64,000 nt of DNA from G963667425 sp963667425 [NCBI: bacterium] (GTDB taxonomy: Bacteria; UBP6; UBA1177), in the NCBI GenBank assembly GCA_963667425.1, contig OY763407.1:62001-126000 (forward strand), written 5' to 3'. The position numbers were made by a program, and so were the translations under genes. This document shows positions 44,559-52,431 of the stretch, one piece after another. The notes below the pieces were generated by a model that was not told where the DNA came from, did not search any database, and saw nothing but the letters and a program-made list of their open reading frames with translations. The stretch's first letter is position 1. Every line of letters begins with the position of its first letter.

Positions 44559-45037
44559 AAAAATTAATAAAATTAAGACCTTTACAGGATGCAGATGTTG
44601 AACAATTGAAAATATGGCTGTACAAAAAGCATGTTTTACAATGGTATCATGATACTGATGACTGGTTGAAAGAAATAAGAGAAAGAAAGAGAGAATTTAG
44701 TTTTCTGCACCATTTTATAGTTGATAAAGGAGACGAACCAATAGGATTTTGTCAGTACTATGATTGTTTTGACGCAAAGGAACTTTGGTATTCAGTGGAA
44801 AGCAGAGGGAAAATGTTCAGTATTGATTATTTAATCGGAGAAGAAAATTATTTAAGGAAAGGTTTTGGAAAACAGATAATAAAGCTTCTTATTGAAGAAA
44901 TAAGCAAAGAAAATGAAAAATATGAAATTGTTGTGCAGCCCGATACAGATAATACAGCCTCAAACAAGACTCTTCTGGCTAATGGTTTCGTCTATGATGA
45001 GGAGAAACAATACTACACAATTAAAATAGAGATGTAA
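44555..45037 (+). CDS. GNAT family acetyltransferase (aminoglycoside 6'-type-like)
   Basis: The 160-aa protein resembles the AacA4/RimJ-like GNAT group: [16 protein letters not shown], then [23 protein letters not shown], and the acetyl-CoA loop [17 protein letters not shown] (about residues 107-123). A C-terminal [17 protein letters not shown] segment is typical of this group. Related enzymes acetylate aminoglycosides, but the substrate here cannot be deduced and resistance is only a possibility. Translation is coupled to the preceding GNAT gene. Confidence 0.83.
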   Translation: MKKLIKLRPLQDADVEQLKIWLYKKHVLQWYHDTDDWLKEIRERKREFSFLHHFIVDKGDEPIGFCQYYDCFDAKELWYSVESRGKMFSIDYLIGEENYLRKGFGKQIIKLLIEEISKENEKYEIVVQPDTDNTASNKTLLANGFVYDEEKQYYTIKIEM

Positions 45038-45065
45038 GTAATTAAAAAAAAGAATAATAAAATGC

Positions 45066-45099
45066 AATAATCACTAAAAAAATATTGAAATTTAAATAT
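45066..45099 (+). repeat. Right copy of direct repeat flanking the GNAT pair
   Basis: About 34 bp matching 44005-44038; the copies are 1061 bp apart and bracket exactly the two acetyltransferase genes. Confidence 0.7.
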
Positions 45100-45217
45100 T
45101 GTTGCAGTTAAATGAACTGGTTACGAATAAAAATGTTTAGTTTTATTTAATTAGTTGGAAAAAAGAGCAGCTTTTTAGATACAGTACGATTATGTGTAAA
45201 ATTTAGAGGGAGGTTTT

Positions 45218-45739
45218 ATGGTAAATGAAAAGAAATCTGAAGAAGAAATTATAGACAGCAATGTTTCTGATAATACAGAACAAGGTGGCTTTATAGATGG
45301 TATCATTACGATAGTAACTATTGTTGCTTTGATTGTTTTATCTATATTTTTTGGAAAGCCGGTTGCTTTAAAAGTATCAGATGGACTTTGTTTCGATGAT
45401 CGACCATTTTATTGTGATTTTGCTGCAAAATATCTTGCAGATACGGAAGAAAAAAGTCTTGATTATTATGTGCGAGCATGTGGCTGTAATGAGAAGTTCA
45501 AAACTGATAAATATATAAAAAAAGGTTGTCATGAAGCTGGATTGATATTTGAAAAGCGCTGGAGAAGACAGATGTCTATGAGTAATAGTGATGATGCTTT
45601 GAAAAATATTGTATCTGCAATTAAATATTTTAAGGTTAGCTGTGACTCTCATTATGAGAGCTCATGTATAAAACTTGATTTGATTGTGGAAGAACTAAAA
45701 CATAAAAACAACAATATGAATGATCCTGTCGTTCCATAA
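45218..45739 (+). CDS. Hypothetical single-pass protein with Cys/repeat-like domain
   Basis: The 173-aa protein has a short acidic cytoplasmic start, one membrane helix (IITIVTIVALIVLSIFFG, about residues 29-46) and a ~120-residue outer part with seven cysteines (LCFDDRPFYCDFAAKYL, ACGCNEKFKT, KGCHEAG, VSCDSHYESSCIKLD). The spacing of Ala/Cys/Tyr recalls Cys-containing Sel1-like repeats, but the match is weak. GGGAGG precedes the ATG. It lies alone in the accessory island; function unknown. Confidence 0.65.
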   Translation: MVNEKKSEEEIIDSNVSDNTEQGGFIDGIITIVTIVALIVLSIFFGKPVALKVSDGLCFDDRPFYCDFAAKYLADTEEKSLDYYVRACGCNEKFKTDKYIKKGCHEAGLIFEKRWRRQMSMSNSDDALKNIVSAIKYFKVSCDSHYESSCIKLDLIVEELKHKNNNMNDPVVP

Positions 45740-45841
45740 GAATGTTAGCACAACCAACTTACTAATGCCCAACTTCCCATTTATTTGAATTTAACCGTGA
45801 TTTATATAAAGTGAGAGTGTTTGTTTTTATGGAGCTAATTT

Positions 45842-46405
45842 ATGTCTTTTTTTTCTCTCGTTTTACTTGCTGTCGGTCTTTCGATGGATGCTTTTGCTGT
45901 TTCTGTTGCTTCGGGTATCAGGATGAAGCATGCCAGAATTAATGATGCTTTAATTATTGCTCTTTTTTTTGGCGGTTTTCAGGGGCTTATGCCTACGCTT
46001 GGTTATCTCGCTTCTTATTCTTTTTACGGCTATATTTGTAATGTTGATCACTGGATTGCTTTTCTGCTTCTTGCTTTTATTGGTGGCAAAATGGTGATTG
46101 AGGCTGTTAAGGAGGATGATTCTCATAAGGGGCTTAAGAAGATAAAGTTTAAACGGCTTACTGTGCTTGCGGTTGCAACGAGTATTGATGCTTTTGCCGC
46201 TGGAATAACTATTTCAATGACTTGCAGTTCTATTGTTGGGCCTGCGTTTACTATTGCTTTGATTACTTTTGGTTTTTCTCTTTTTGGCGTTGTGTTTGGT
46301 AAAAAACTTGGTAAGAGTTTCGGGAAAAAAACAGAGATTTTCGGCGGGCTTGTTCTGATTTTTCTAGGTGTTAAGATTGTTGCTGAGCATCTTTTCTTTT
46401 CATAG
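45842..46405 (+). CDS. mntP: Manganese efflux pump MntP
   Basis: The 187-aa membrane protein has six hydrophobic helices in two homologous halves, each with the family's Asp motif: GLSMDAFAVSVASG (about residue 13) and TSIDAFAAGITIS (about residue 118). MntP exports excess Mn2+. The upstream 100 bp are too short and lack the yybP-ykoY manganese riboswitch often found before mntP. GGAG lies 7 bp before the ATG. The stop overlaps the stop of the convergent histidine kinase gene by 6 bp. Confidence 0.92.
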   Translation: MSFFSLVLLAVGLSMDAFAVSVASGIRMKHARINDALIIALFFGGFQGLMPTLGYLASYSFYGYICNVDHWIAFLLLAFIGGKMVIEAVKEDDSHKGLKKIKFKRLTVLAVATSIDAFAAGITISMTCSSIVGPAFTIALITFGFSLFGVVFGKKLGKSFGKKTEIFGGLVLIFLGVKIVAEHLFFS

Positions 46406-47860
46406 CGGGATTTCTACATAAAAGGTGCTGCCTTTTCCGACTTCACTTTCAAGAGAGACTTTTCCTTTGTGAACTTGCGCTATGTGCTTGACTATGGCAA
46501 GTCCTAGGCCTGTTCCGCCTATTTTTCTGTCTCTTCCTTTGTCTACACGGTAAAATCTTTCAAAGACTCTTTCATGGTGCTCTTTTGGTATTCCGCATCC
46601 CTGATCTTTCACGGCTATGATTATGCTGTTTTCTTTTTGGGTGAGTGATACGGTTATTTCGCTTTTTTCAGGGCTATAGTTGATTGAGTTGTTTATAAGG
46701 TTTACGACGGCTTGTTCGATGAGGTTTCTGTTGATGAGTGTTTCGATGTCGTTTTCGCCTTGTGTGGTTATTGTTATTCTTTTTTTGTCGGCTGCGATTT
46801 TGCAGTCTGTTACTGCTGATTCTATTGCGGGCATGACTTTCTGCTGAATTCTTTTTATTTCTTTCTTTTCGTCGTCCTGTTCTATTCGTGAAAGGGAGAG
46901 CAGATCTTCTATGATTTCTCTTAGTCTTTCTGTTTGTTTGGATACTATTTCAAGAAATCTTATTGCTGTTTCCTTGTCGTCGATTGCTCCGTCGAGGAGT
47001 GTTTCAACGTATCCTTTTATTGATGTTACGGGTGTTCTTAGTTCATGTGATACGTTTGAAACGAAGTCTTTTCTGATTGATTCAAGTTTGCTCATTTCAA
47101 CGAGTACGGCGGCGACTTTGTTTCTTTCTTCTGATATGGTTTCTATTTGTTTTGATATTTCGTCTGCCATTTGATTCATTGTTGTTGATAGTGTTGTGAA
47201 TTCTTTGATTTTATATGCCGGCAACTTGTGGTTTAATTCCCCTTTTGAGAATTTTTTTGCTCCGTCTGCTATGTTTTTAAGGTAGTTGCTTATTTTTGAT
47301 GCAACGAAGAAGGAGGCTGCAGATGTCAGTATGGTTATTATTATGAGGAAGAGAATGTTCTTTTTGTAAACGTCAAAAAGGGTCATGTATATTTCATCTG
47401 CTGCCATGGATGTTCGTATGAGGAGTGTGTTTTTATCTGTTTTTAATGTGGAGGCGTAATAAACCATGTCTTTCTGAAGTGTTTTGCTGTATCTGAAGGC
47501 TGTTCCGTTCCCTTTTGTAAGTGCATCTCTTAATTCTGGTCTTGTTTTGTGATTTTCCATAATGTCAGGGTTGTTGTCTGAATCAATAATAACTTTGCCT
47601 TCTTCATTTATAACGGTTATTCGTGTTCCTATTTTTTCTCCGGCTTTTTTAAAGAGAGTGTTCTGATTATGCAGGTCGGTTATGTGTGCTGTAACTATTT
47701 CTTTTACGAGTTCGTTTCGTGCATAGAGTTCATTTTCTCTGTTTTTTATGTATGTTTTTTTAAATAAATTTGCGGAGTATAGTGTGGTAAGAAGAAGCGC
47801 AGCCGCAGTTATTGCTATGTATGCCGGAAGTATGTGCCATAAAAGTTTTTTCTGTTTCAT
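46400..47860 (-). CDS. PhoR-like sensor histidine kinase
   Basis: The 486-aa kinase has an N-terminal membrane helix (IAITAAALLLTTLYSANLF), a ~130-residue periplasmic sensor (RITVINEEGKVIIDSD), a second helix (NILFLIIITILTSAASFFVA) and a HAMP region (KKFSKGELNHKLP). The H-box is FVSNVSHELRTPVTSIKGY, with ATPase boxes NLINNSINYSPE, KDQGCGIPKEH and GTGLGLAIVKHI. Architecture and the adjacent OmpR-type regulator fit PhoR/PhoB. No phosphate-transport genes are nearby, so the stimulus is not established. Its ATG overlaps the regulator stop. Confidence 0.9.
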   Translation of the reverse strand: MKQKKLLWHILPAYIAITAAALLLTTLYSANLFKKTYIKNRENELYARNELVKEIVTAHITDLHNQNTLFKKAGEKIGTRITVINEEGKVIIDSDNNPDIMENHKTRPELRDALTKGNGTAFRYSKTLQKDMVYYASTLKTDKNTLLIRTSMAADEIYMTLFDVYKKNILFLIIITILTSAASFFVASKISNYLKNIADGAKKFSKGELNHKLPAYKIKEFTTLSTTMNQMADEISKQIETISEERNKVAAVLVEMSKLESIRKDFVSNVSHELRTPVTSIKGYVETLLDGAIDDKETAIRFLEIVSKQTERLREIIEDLLSLSRIEQDDEKKEIKRIQQKVMPAIESAVTDCKIAADKKRITITTQGENDIETLINRNLIEQAVVNLINNSINYSPEKSEITVSLTQKENSIIIAVKDQGCGIPKEHHERVFERFYRVDKGRDRKIGGTGLGLAIVKHIAQVHKGKVSLESEVGKGSTFYVEIPL

Positions 47861-48552
47861 TCGGTTTCTCTGAATCTGTATCCGATTCCTCTGACGGTTT
47901 CAATATAGTTGCCGGCTTTTCCCAGTTTTTTTCTTAAATTAAGTATCTGCACATCGACGCTTCTGTCTGTAACGGGATAATCATCGCCTTTTACTGAATT
48001 TATTATCTGACTTCTTGTAAATACCCAGCCAGGATGTTTGGATAGAAGCAGAAGTATTTCAAATTCTGTTGCTGTGAAGTCTATTTTATCATTTTCAACG
48101 AATACTGTGTGTCTTGGTATGTCAATTGATATTTCTTCTATTGTAACAAGTTTGGATTCTTCTTTAGGTTCGCTTTTGTGGCTTCTTCTGAGTATCGCTT
48201 TTACTCTGGCGGCAAGTACTTTTGTGCTGAATGGTTTGCAGACATAATCATTTGCTCCGAGTTCAAGCCCGATAACAACATCGCTTTCTTCACCTTTTGC
48301 AGTAACCATGATTATTGGAATATCTGAGGTTTTGGAATCATTTTTAAGTATTCTGCATACGTCAAGTCCGTCAATTCCTGGAAGCATGAGGTCGAGCAGA
48401 ATAAGTTCGGGTTCAAATTCTCTTGCGGCTGTTATTGCAGCTTCGCCTGTCGTTACGCATTTTGTTTTGTAGCCTTCTCTTTCGAGATTGTAACTGATAA
48501 GGTTGAGAATGTCTTCTTCATCATCCACAATAAGAATTCTCTCTTTTGTCAT
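47857..48552 (-). CDS. PhoB/OmpR-family response regulator
   Basis: From the ATG at 48552 the protein is 231 aa. The receiver domain has the acidic pair VDDEED, the phosphoacceptor Asp in LILLDLMLPG and the conserved Lys in NDYVCKPFS. A winged-helix DNA-binding domain follows (IDFTATEFEILLLLSKHPGW, RSVDVQILNLRKKLG, VRGIGYRF). AGAGG lies just upstream of 48552, so I prefer it to the in-frame ATG at 48567. It is first in the two-gene operon with the kinase and has a near-perfect promoter. Confidence 0.93.
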   Translation of the reverse strand: MTKERILIVDDEEDILNLISYNLEREGYKTKCVTTGEAAITAAREFEPELILLDLMLPGIDGLDVCRILKNDSKTSDIPIIMVTAKGEESDVVIGLELGANDYVCKPFSTKVLAARVKAILRRSHKSEPKEESKLVTIEEISIDIPRHTVFVENDKIDFTATEFEILLLLSKHPGWVFTRSQIINSVKGDDYPVTDRSVDVQILNLRKKLGKAGNYIETVRGIGYRFRETE

Positions 48553-48582
48553 AATATTGCCTCTCATTTAACAAATTAATTA

Positions 48583-48611
48583 ACTTTATGCGAATGCAGG
48601 ATAGCTGTCAA
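48583..48611 (-). promoter_or_regulatory. Promoter of the two-component operon
   Basis: On the - strand TTGACA (48611-48606), 17-bp spacer, TAAAGT (48588-48583), 31 bp before the ATG at 48552. Confidence 0.65.
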
Positions 48612-48656
48612 TTATTAAGATAAAGTTAGTAAAGAATAAAAATATAAAAAATAAAG

Positions 48657-48694
48657 TTGACAAATATAATTAAAGGTGAGAATATGAACATATG
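48657..48694 (+). promoter_or_regulatory. Possible ArsR-type promoter/operator
   Basis: TTGACA at 48657-48662 with an AATATG-like -10 near 48681, and a tandem ATATGAAC ATATGAAC overlapping the start codon at 48692. The direct repeat could be an autoregulatory operator; a SD-like AAGGTGAG (48673-48680) overlaps the promoter, so the exact arrangement is uncertain. Confidence 0.3.
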
Positions 48695-49075
48695 AACAAC
48701 TGCTCATGCGAGGGTGCTGTGGAAAAGGTTGCTGAGAAAAAAAGATGTGATTGTAAAATGATAAATCCTGACGTTGTTAAAAGAATAGAACAGATGATGC
48801 CGGAAAAAAGTGTATTCGAAGTCATGGGAGACTTTTTTAAGGTTCTTTCGGATCCTACAAGGCTGAGAATTTTATGTGCATTATCTAAAGGGTGTCTTTG
48901 TGTTTATGATATTGCAAATATTCTTGATATGACACAGTCTGCTGTCAGTCATCAACTGAAACAGCTTAGGCATTTTAATATTGTAAGTGTTGAAAAGAAT
49001 GGAAAGACAAGTTGTTATTCGATAAAAAATCATAATGTTATTGAAATAATGTCAAATATTAGAGATATTTTTTAG
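48692..49075 (+). CDS. ArsR/SmtB-family sensor, CadC-like cysteine set
   Basis: The 127-aa winged-helix repressor has DFFKVLSDPTRLRILCALS, then the alpha-3 metal motif CLCVYDIA (Cys68, Cys70) and the recognition helix TQSAVSHQLKQLRHFNIV. Cys4, Cys6, Cys19 and Cys21 form an N-terminal thiol cluster. The N-terminal Cys plus CxC in alpha-3 is the CadC alpha-3N pattern for Cd/Pb/Bi. However, the gene lies 10 bp before a sulfane-sulfur enzyme rather than a metal exporter, so sensing of persulfides or thiol stress is a real alternative. It probably represses its own operon. Confidence 0.88.
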   Translation: MNNCSCEGAVEKVAEKKRCDCKMINPDVVKRIEQMMPEKSVFEVMGDFFKVLSDPTRLRILCALSKGCLCVYDIANILDMTQSAVSHQLKQLRHFNIVSVEKNGKTSCYSIKNHNVIEIMSNIRDIF

Positions 49076-49085
49076 GAGGTTAGCA

Positions 49086-51566
49086 ATGGAAAGAGTTCTT
49101 ATTATCGGTGGCGTTGCCGGAGGCGCTACAACTGCCGCAAGACTTAGAAGAAACAGAGAGGATCTGGAGATTATTCTTTTTGAGAAGGGTAATGATATCA
49201 GTTATGCAAATTGTGGACTTCCTTATTATATCGGTGGCGAAATTAAAGAAAGGGATGCTCTTTTTGTTCAGACTCCTGATGCTTTCGGTAAAAAATTCAA
49301 TATTGATGTCAGGGTTAGAAATGAAGTAACGAATATTGATACTTCTGCTAAAATAGTTACTGTAAGGAATATTGAAACGGGTGAAGAGTATAATGAAATT
49401 TATGATAAACTTGTTCTTTCTCCCGGAGCTCTTCCTGTTCTGCCGCCAATTCAAGGAATAACTCTGGATAAGGTTTTTACCCTTAGAAATGTTTCTGATA
49501 CTGATAAAATTAAAAATGAACTTGAAAAGAGAGAGATAAAAAAGGCTGTTGTTGTGGGTGCCGGTTTTATCGGGCTTGAAATGGCTGAAAATCTTCATAA
49601 TCTTGGAATCAGGACTTCTATTGTCGAGCTTGGTCCACAGGTTATGCCTCCACTTGATTTTGAAATAGCTTCTGTTATTCATCAGCATATTAAAATGAAA
49701 AATGTTGAGCTTTTCCTTAATGATGGTGTTGCTAAATTTGAAGAGAAAGGGGATGGAATCACTGTTACTCTTGGTAGCGGCAAAACTATATATGCTGACA
49801 TGGTTGTTCTTTCCATTGGTGTCAGAGCAAATAATGAACTTGCTAAAAAAAGCGGTATAAAAGTTGGTGCTACCGGTGGAATAGAGGTAAACAGTTATCT
49901 TCAGACTTCAGATGAGAATGTTTATGCAGTTGGTGATGCAATTGAGTTTGAAAATCCTATTATAAAGAAAAATGTTATTACATATCTTGCCGGTCCTGCA
50001 AATAAGCAGGGAAGAATTGCTGCGGATAATATAGCTTTTGGCAATAAGAGAGAATATAAAGGGGCAATAAACACAGCTATTGCAAAAGTTTTTGATATGA
50101 CAGCTGCTTCAACAGGTGTTTGTGAAAAAGCTCTTGATAGAAATGGTATGGACAGGGCAACTGTGATTACTCATTCCGGTAGTCATGCCGGTTATTATCC
50201 TGGTGCTCTTCAGATGTCAATGAAAATTATTTTTGACAAAGAAACAGGAAGAGTTTTTGGTGGTCAGATTGCAGGTTATGAAGGTGTTGATAAAAGAATA
50301 GATCTTCTTGCAACTGTAGTTAAAAATGGCGGTACAATTTATGATCTTCAGGAAATCGAACATGCTTATGCTCCACCTTATTCTTCAGCTAAAGATCCTG
50401 TTAATATTGCCGGTTTTGCAGCAGAAAATATTATTGAAGGAAGGCTTAATGTTGTTAACTGGTATGATGTCGCAAAGTTTAAAGAGAGAAATGCTCTGAT
50501 TATGGATGTCAGAACGGATGAAGAGTTTAAAATAGACAGAATTCCTGGTGCCGTTAATGTTCCTCTTGATACAGTAAGAGAACGTATCAGCGAATTTGAT
50601 AAAGAGAAGGAAATACTGATTTACTGCGGTGTGGGGCTCAGAGGTTATATCGCTTCAAGAATCTTTATTCAGAATGGATTTACAAAAGTATATAATTTAA
50701 ATGGCGGACTTAAAACATATGAAAACTGTATTGTTGAGCAGAGCAATGTTGATATTTTTGTAAATGAGAAAGCTGCAGATGCAAAGGAACTTTTGTCGAA
50801 TCCTGCGGAGAATTTATCAGAGGCAAAGAGAGATAATGTGAAGAAGCTTGTTGTTGATGCCTGCGGACTTCAGTGTCCGGGTCCGATAATGAAACTTAAA
50901 TCTGCGGCAGATGAAATGCAGGCAGGAGATTTACTTGAAATAAAAGCAAGTGATCCTGGATTTTATAAGGATTCTGAATCATGGTGCAGGGTTACAGGTA
51001 ATAAACTTGTTTCTATAGAAAGTGAAAAAGGGGTTATAAAAGCTGTTATTGAAAAAGGCGGTAATGTAGGAAAAGCTGATAAAAAGGATGTTTCATATGA
51101 TGAAAAGACAATTGTAGTTTTCAGTGACGATCTTGACAGGGCTCTGGCCAGTTTTGTAATAGCTAACGGCGCTGCGAGTATGGGCAAAAAAGTTACTATG
51201 TTTTTTACTTTCTGGGGGCTTAATGTCGTCAAAAAAACTGCCTCAGTTCCTGTTGAAAAGGATATGATGGGCAAAATGTTCGGTTGGATGCTTCCTTCCT
51301 CATCTAAGGAACTTAAACTTTCTAAAATGAATATGATGGGTCTTGGAACAAAAATGATGCGTGACAGAATGAATACAAAGAAAGTTGATTCACTTGAAAA
51401 GATGATTGATGCTGCTATGAAAAATGGCGTGAAGTTTATAGGATGCCAAATGTCTATGGATATAATGGGCGTTAAAGCTGAAGAGCTTCTTGACGGTGTT
51501 GAGATAGGCGGTGTGGCATCATATCTTGAAAGAGCAGAGCAGTCAAACGTCAATCTGTTTATTTAA
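49086..51566 (+). CDS. CoA-disulfide reductase - rhodanese - TusA - DsrE fusion protein
   Basis: The 826-aa protein joins four sulfur-handling modules. Residues ~1-445: FAD/NAD-dependent CoA-disulfide (CoA-persulfide) reductase with IIGGVAGGATTAARLRR and the active Cys in YANCGLPYYIGG. Residues ~455-545: rhodanese with the active-site loop IYCGVGLRGY. Residues ~590-660: TusA/SirA module (DACGLQCPGPIMKLKSAA). Residues ~675-826: DsrE/F-like module (TIVVFSDDLDRALASFVIA, KFIGCQMSMDIMG). Together they could pass sulfane sulfur between thiols and reduce CoA or glutathione persulfides at the expense of NAD(P)H. The organisation is known in anaerobes. It is probably controlled by the adjacent ArsR-type sensor. 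FAD reductase function is sure; the physiological substrate is not. Confidence 0.9.
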   Translation: MERVLIIGGVAGGATTAARLRRNREDLEIILFEKGNDISYANCGLPYYIGGEIKERDALFVQTPDAFGKKFNIDVRVRNEVTNIDTSAKIVTVRNIETGEEYNEIYDKLVLSPGALPVLPPIQGITLDKVFTLRNVSDTDKIKNELEKREIKKAVVVGAGFIGLEMAENLHNLGIRTSIVELGPQVMPPLDFEIASVIHQHIKMKNVELFLNDGVAKFEEKGDGITVTLGSGKTIYADMVVLSIGVRANNELAKKSGIKVGATGGIEVNSYLQTSDENVYAVGDAIEFENPIIKKNVITYLAGPANKQGRIAADNIAFGNKREYKGAINTAIAKVFDMTAASTGVCEKALDRNGMDRATVITHSGSHAGYYPGALQMSMKIIFDKETGRVFGGQIAGYEGVDKRIDLLATVVKNGGTIYDLQEIEHAYAPPYSSAKDPVNIAGFAAENIIEGRLNVVNWYDVAKFKERNALIMDVRTDEEFKIDRIPGAVNVPLDTVRERISEFDKEKEILIYCGVGLRGYIASRIFIQNGFTKVYNLNGGLKTYENCIVEQSNVDIFVNEKAADAKELLSNPAENLSEAKRDNVKKLVVDACGLQCPGPIMKLKSAADEMQAGDLLEIKASDPGFYKDSESWCRVTGNKLVSIESEKGVIKAVIEKGGNVGKADKKDVSYDEKTIVVFSDDLDRALASFVIANGAASMGKKVTMFFTFWGLNVVKKTASVPVEKDMMGKMFGWMLPSSSKELKLSKMNMMGLGTKMMRDRMNTKKVDSLEKMIDAAMKNGVKFIGCQMSMDIMGVKAEELLDGVEIGGVASYLERAEQSNVNLFI

Positions 51567-51669
51567 ATATGAAATTTATATAAAATCTTTTTCTCAATGT
51601 TTCTATACTTTTATCTGTTTTATGATTTAAACTATATCTTAAGAAAGAATTCTTTTTTATTAAAAAATA
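51567..51669. other. Gene-free AT-rich stretch
   Basis: This is the first part of a 307-bp intergenic interval; no ORF, RNA or strong hairpin was recognised. The remaining part contains the promoter listed at 51670. Confidence 0.6.
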
Positions 51670-51698
51670 TTGACATTAATTTTAAATGCGGTTTATAT
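51670..51698 (+). promoter_or_regulatory. Possible promoter of the small membrane-protein gene
   Basis: TTGACA (51670-51675), 17-bp spacer, TTATAT (51693-51698). This would give an untranslated leader of about 170 bases before 51874, in which I see no recognised riboswitch. Confidence 0.45.
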
Positions 51699-51873
51699 GT
51701 ATTGTTTTTGTAAACAATTAAAGAAATATATATTTGCCGTTTGTTGAATGGTGATTCTATAAATCTGTTTTTTGTGTTAATTGCGTGATGTTTTTTAGTT
51801 TTTATAATTTTACTTAAATTACAGATGATGTTGTTTTATTGTTTTTTTATGTTAATTTTTTGAGGAGAAAAAA

Positions 51874-52278
51874 ATGCACAAACAAAGATTGGCTGTTCTT
51901 ATTGCTTCTGCTGTTGGAATGTTAGCTGTTTTTTTGCCATGGGCAAATGTTCCTTTAATGGGAAGTGTAAATGGTACACAAGGTGATGGTTTGATAAGCT
52001 TCTTTTTATTTATAATTCCAATAGTTATTGTCCTTTTAAAAGATAAATCTGTGGCTGTAAAAGATGGTCTTATTTTTGCAATTATAATTCCTGCTGTTTT
52101 AGCTTCTTTTGTTGCTATTTATGATGCATACAGTTTTTATGATAAAATGGCTTCTTTAGGTAATGATCCTATTACTAAAGCATTAGGCTCTTCTATTACT
52201 CTTGGAATTGGTCTTTATCTTGTTATTTTTGCTGGAATAGCTGCTGCTGTTTTGTCTCTGGTTTTAAAAAAGAAATAA
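51874..52278 (+). CDS. Small four-helix membrane protein
   Basis: The 134-aa protein has four hydrophobic segments (LAVLIASAVGMLAVFLPW, LISFFLFIIPIVIVLL, GLIFAIIIPAVLASFVAIYD, LGIGLYLVIFAGIAAAVLSL) and ends in Lys residues. GAGGAG precedes the ATG. The first helix ending in FLPWANVP recalls small bacterial membrane proteins of unknown function. Monocistronic; no functional hint from neighbours. Confidence 0.72.
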   Translation: MHKQRLAVLIASAVGMLAVFLPWANVPLMGSVNGTQGDGLISFFLFIIPIVIVLLKDKSVAVKDGLIFAIIIPAVLASFVAIYDAYSFYDKMASLGNDPITKALGSSITLGIGLYLVIFAGIAAAVLSLVLKKK

Positions 52279-52352
52279 TTATTTCAGTTTAAATTTATTA
52301 ACCTGTTAATTTTACATCCGTTTTAATTTTCTCAAAAATATTAAAAATTTCT

Positions 52353-52382
52353 TTGACTTAGTGAAAAAATAATATCTATAAT
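52353..52382 (+). promoter_or_regulatory. Promoter of the aminotransferase gene
   Basis: TTGACT (52353-52358), 18-bp spacer, perfect TATAAT (52377-52382), 49 bp before the ATG; a GGAGG ribosome-binding site follows. Confidence 0.7.
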
Positions 52383-52431
52383 GGGGATGAAATGAAGTTA
52401 CTTTTTTAAACATATTCTACCGGAGGATAAA

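Noticed and set aside
45740-45841. yybP-ykoY manganese riboswitch before mntP
   Set aside because: The interval is only about 100 bp and lacks the conserved riboswitch cores.
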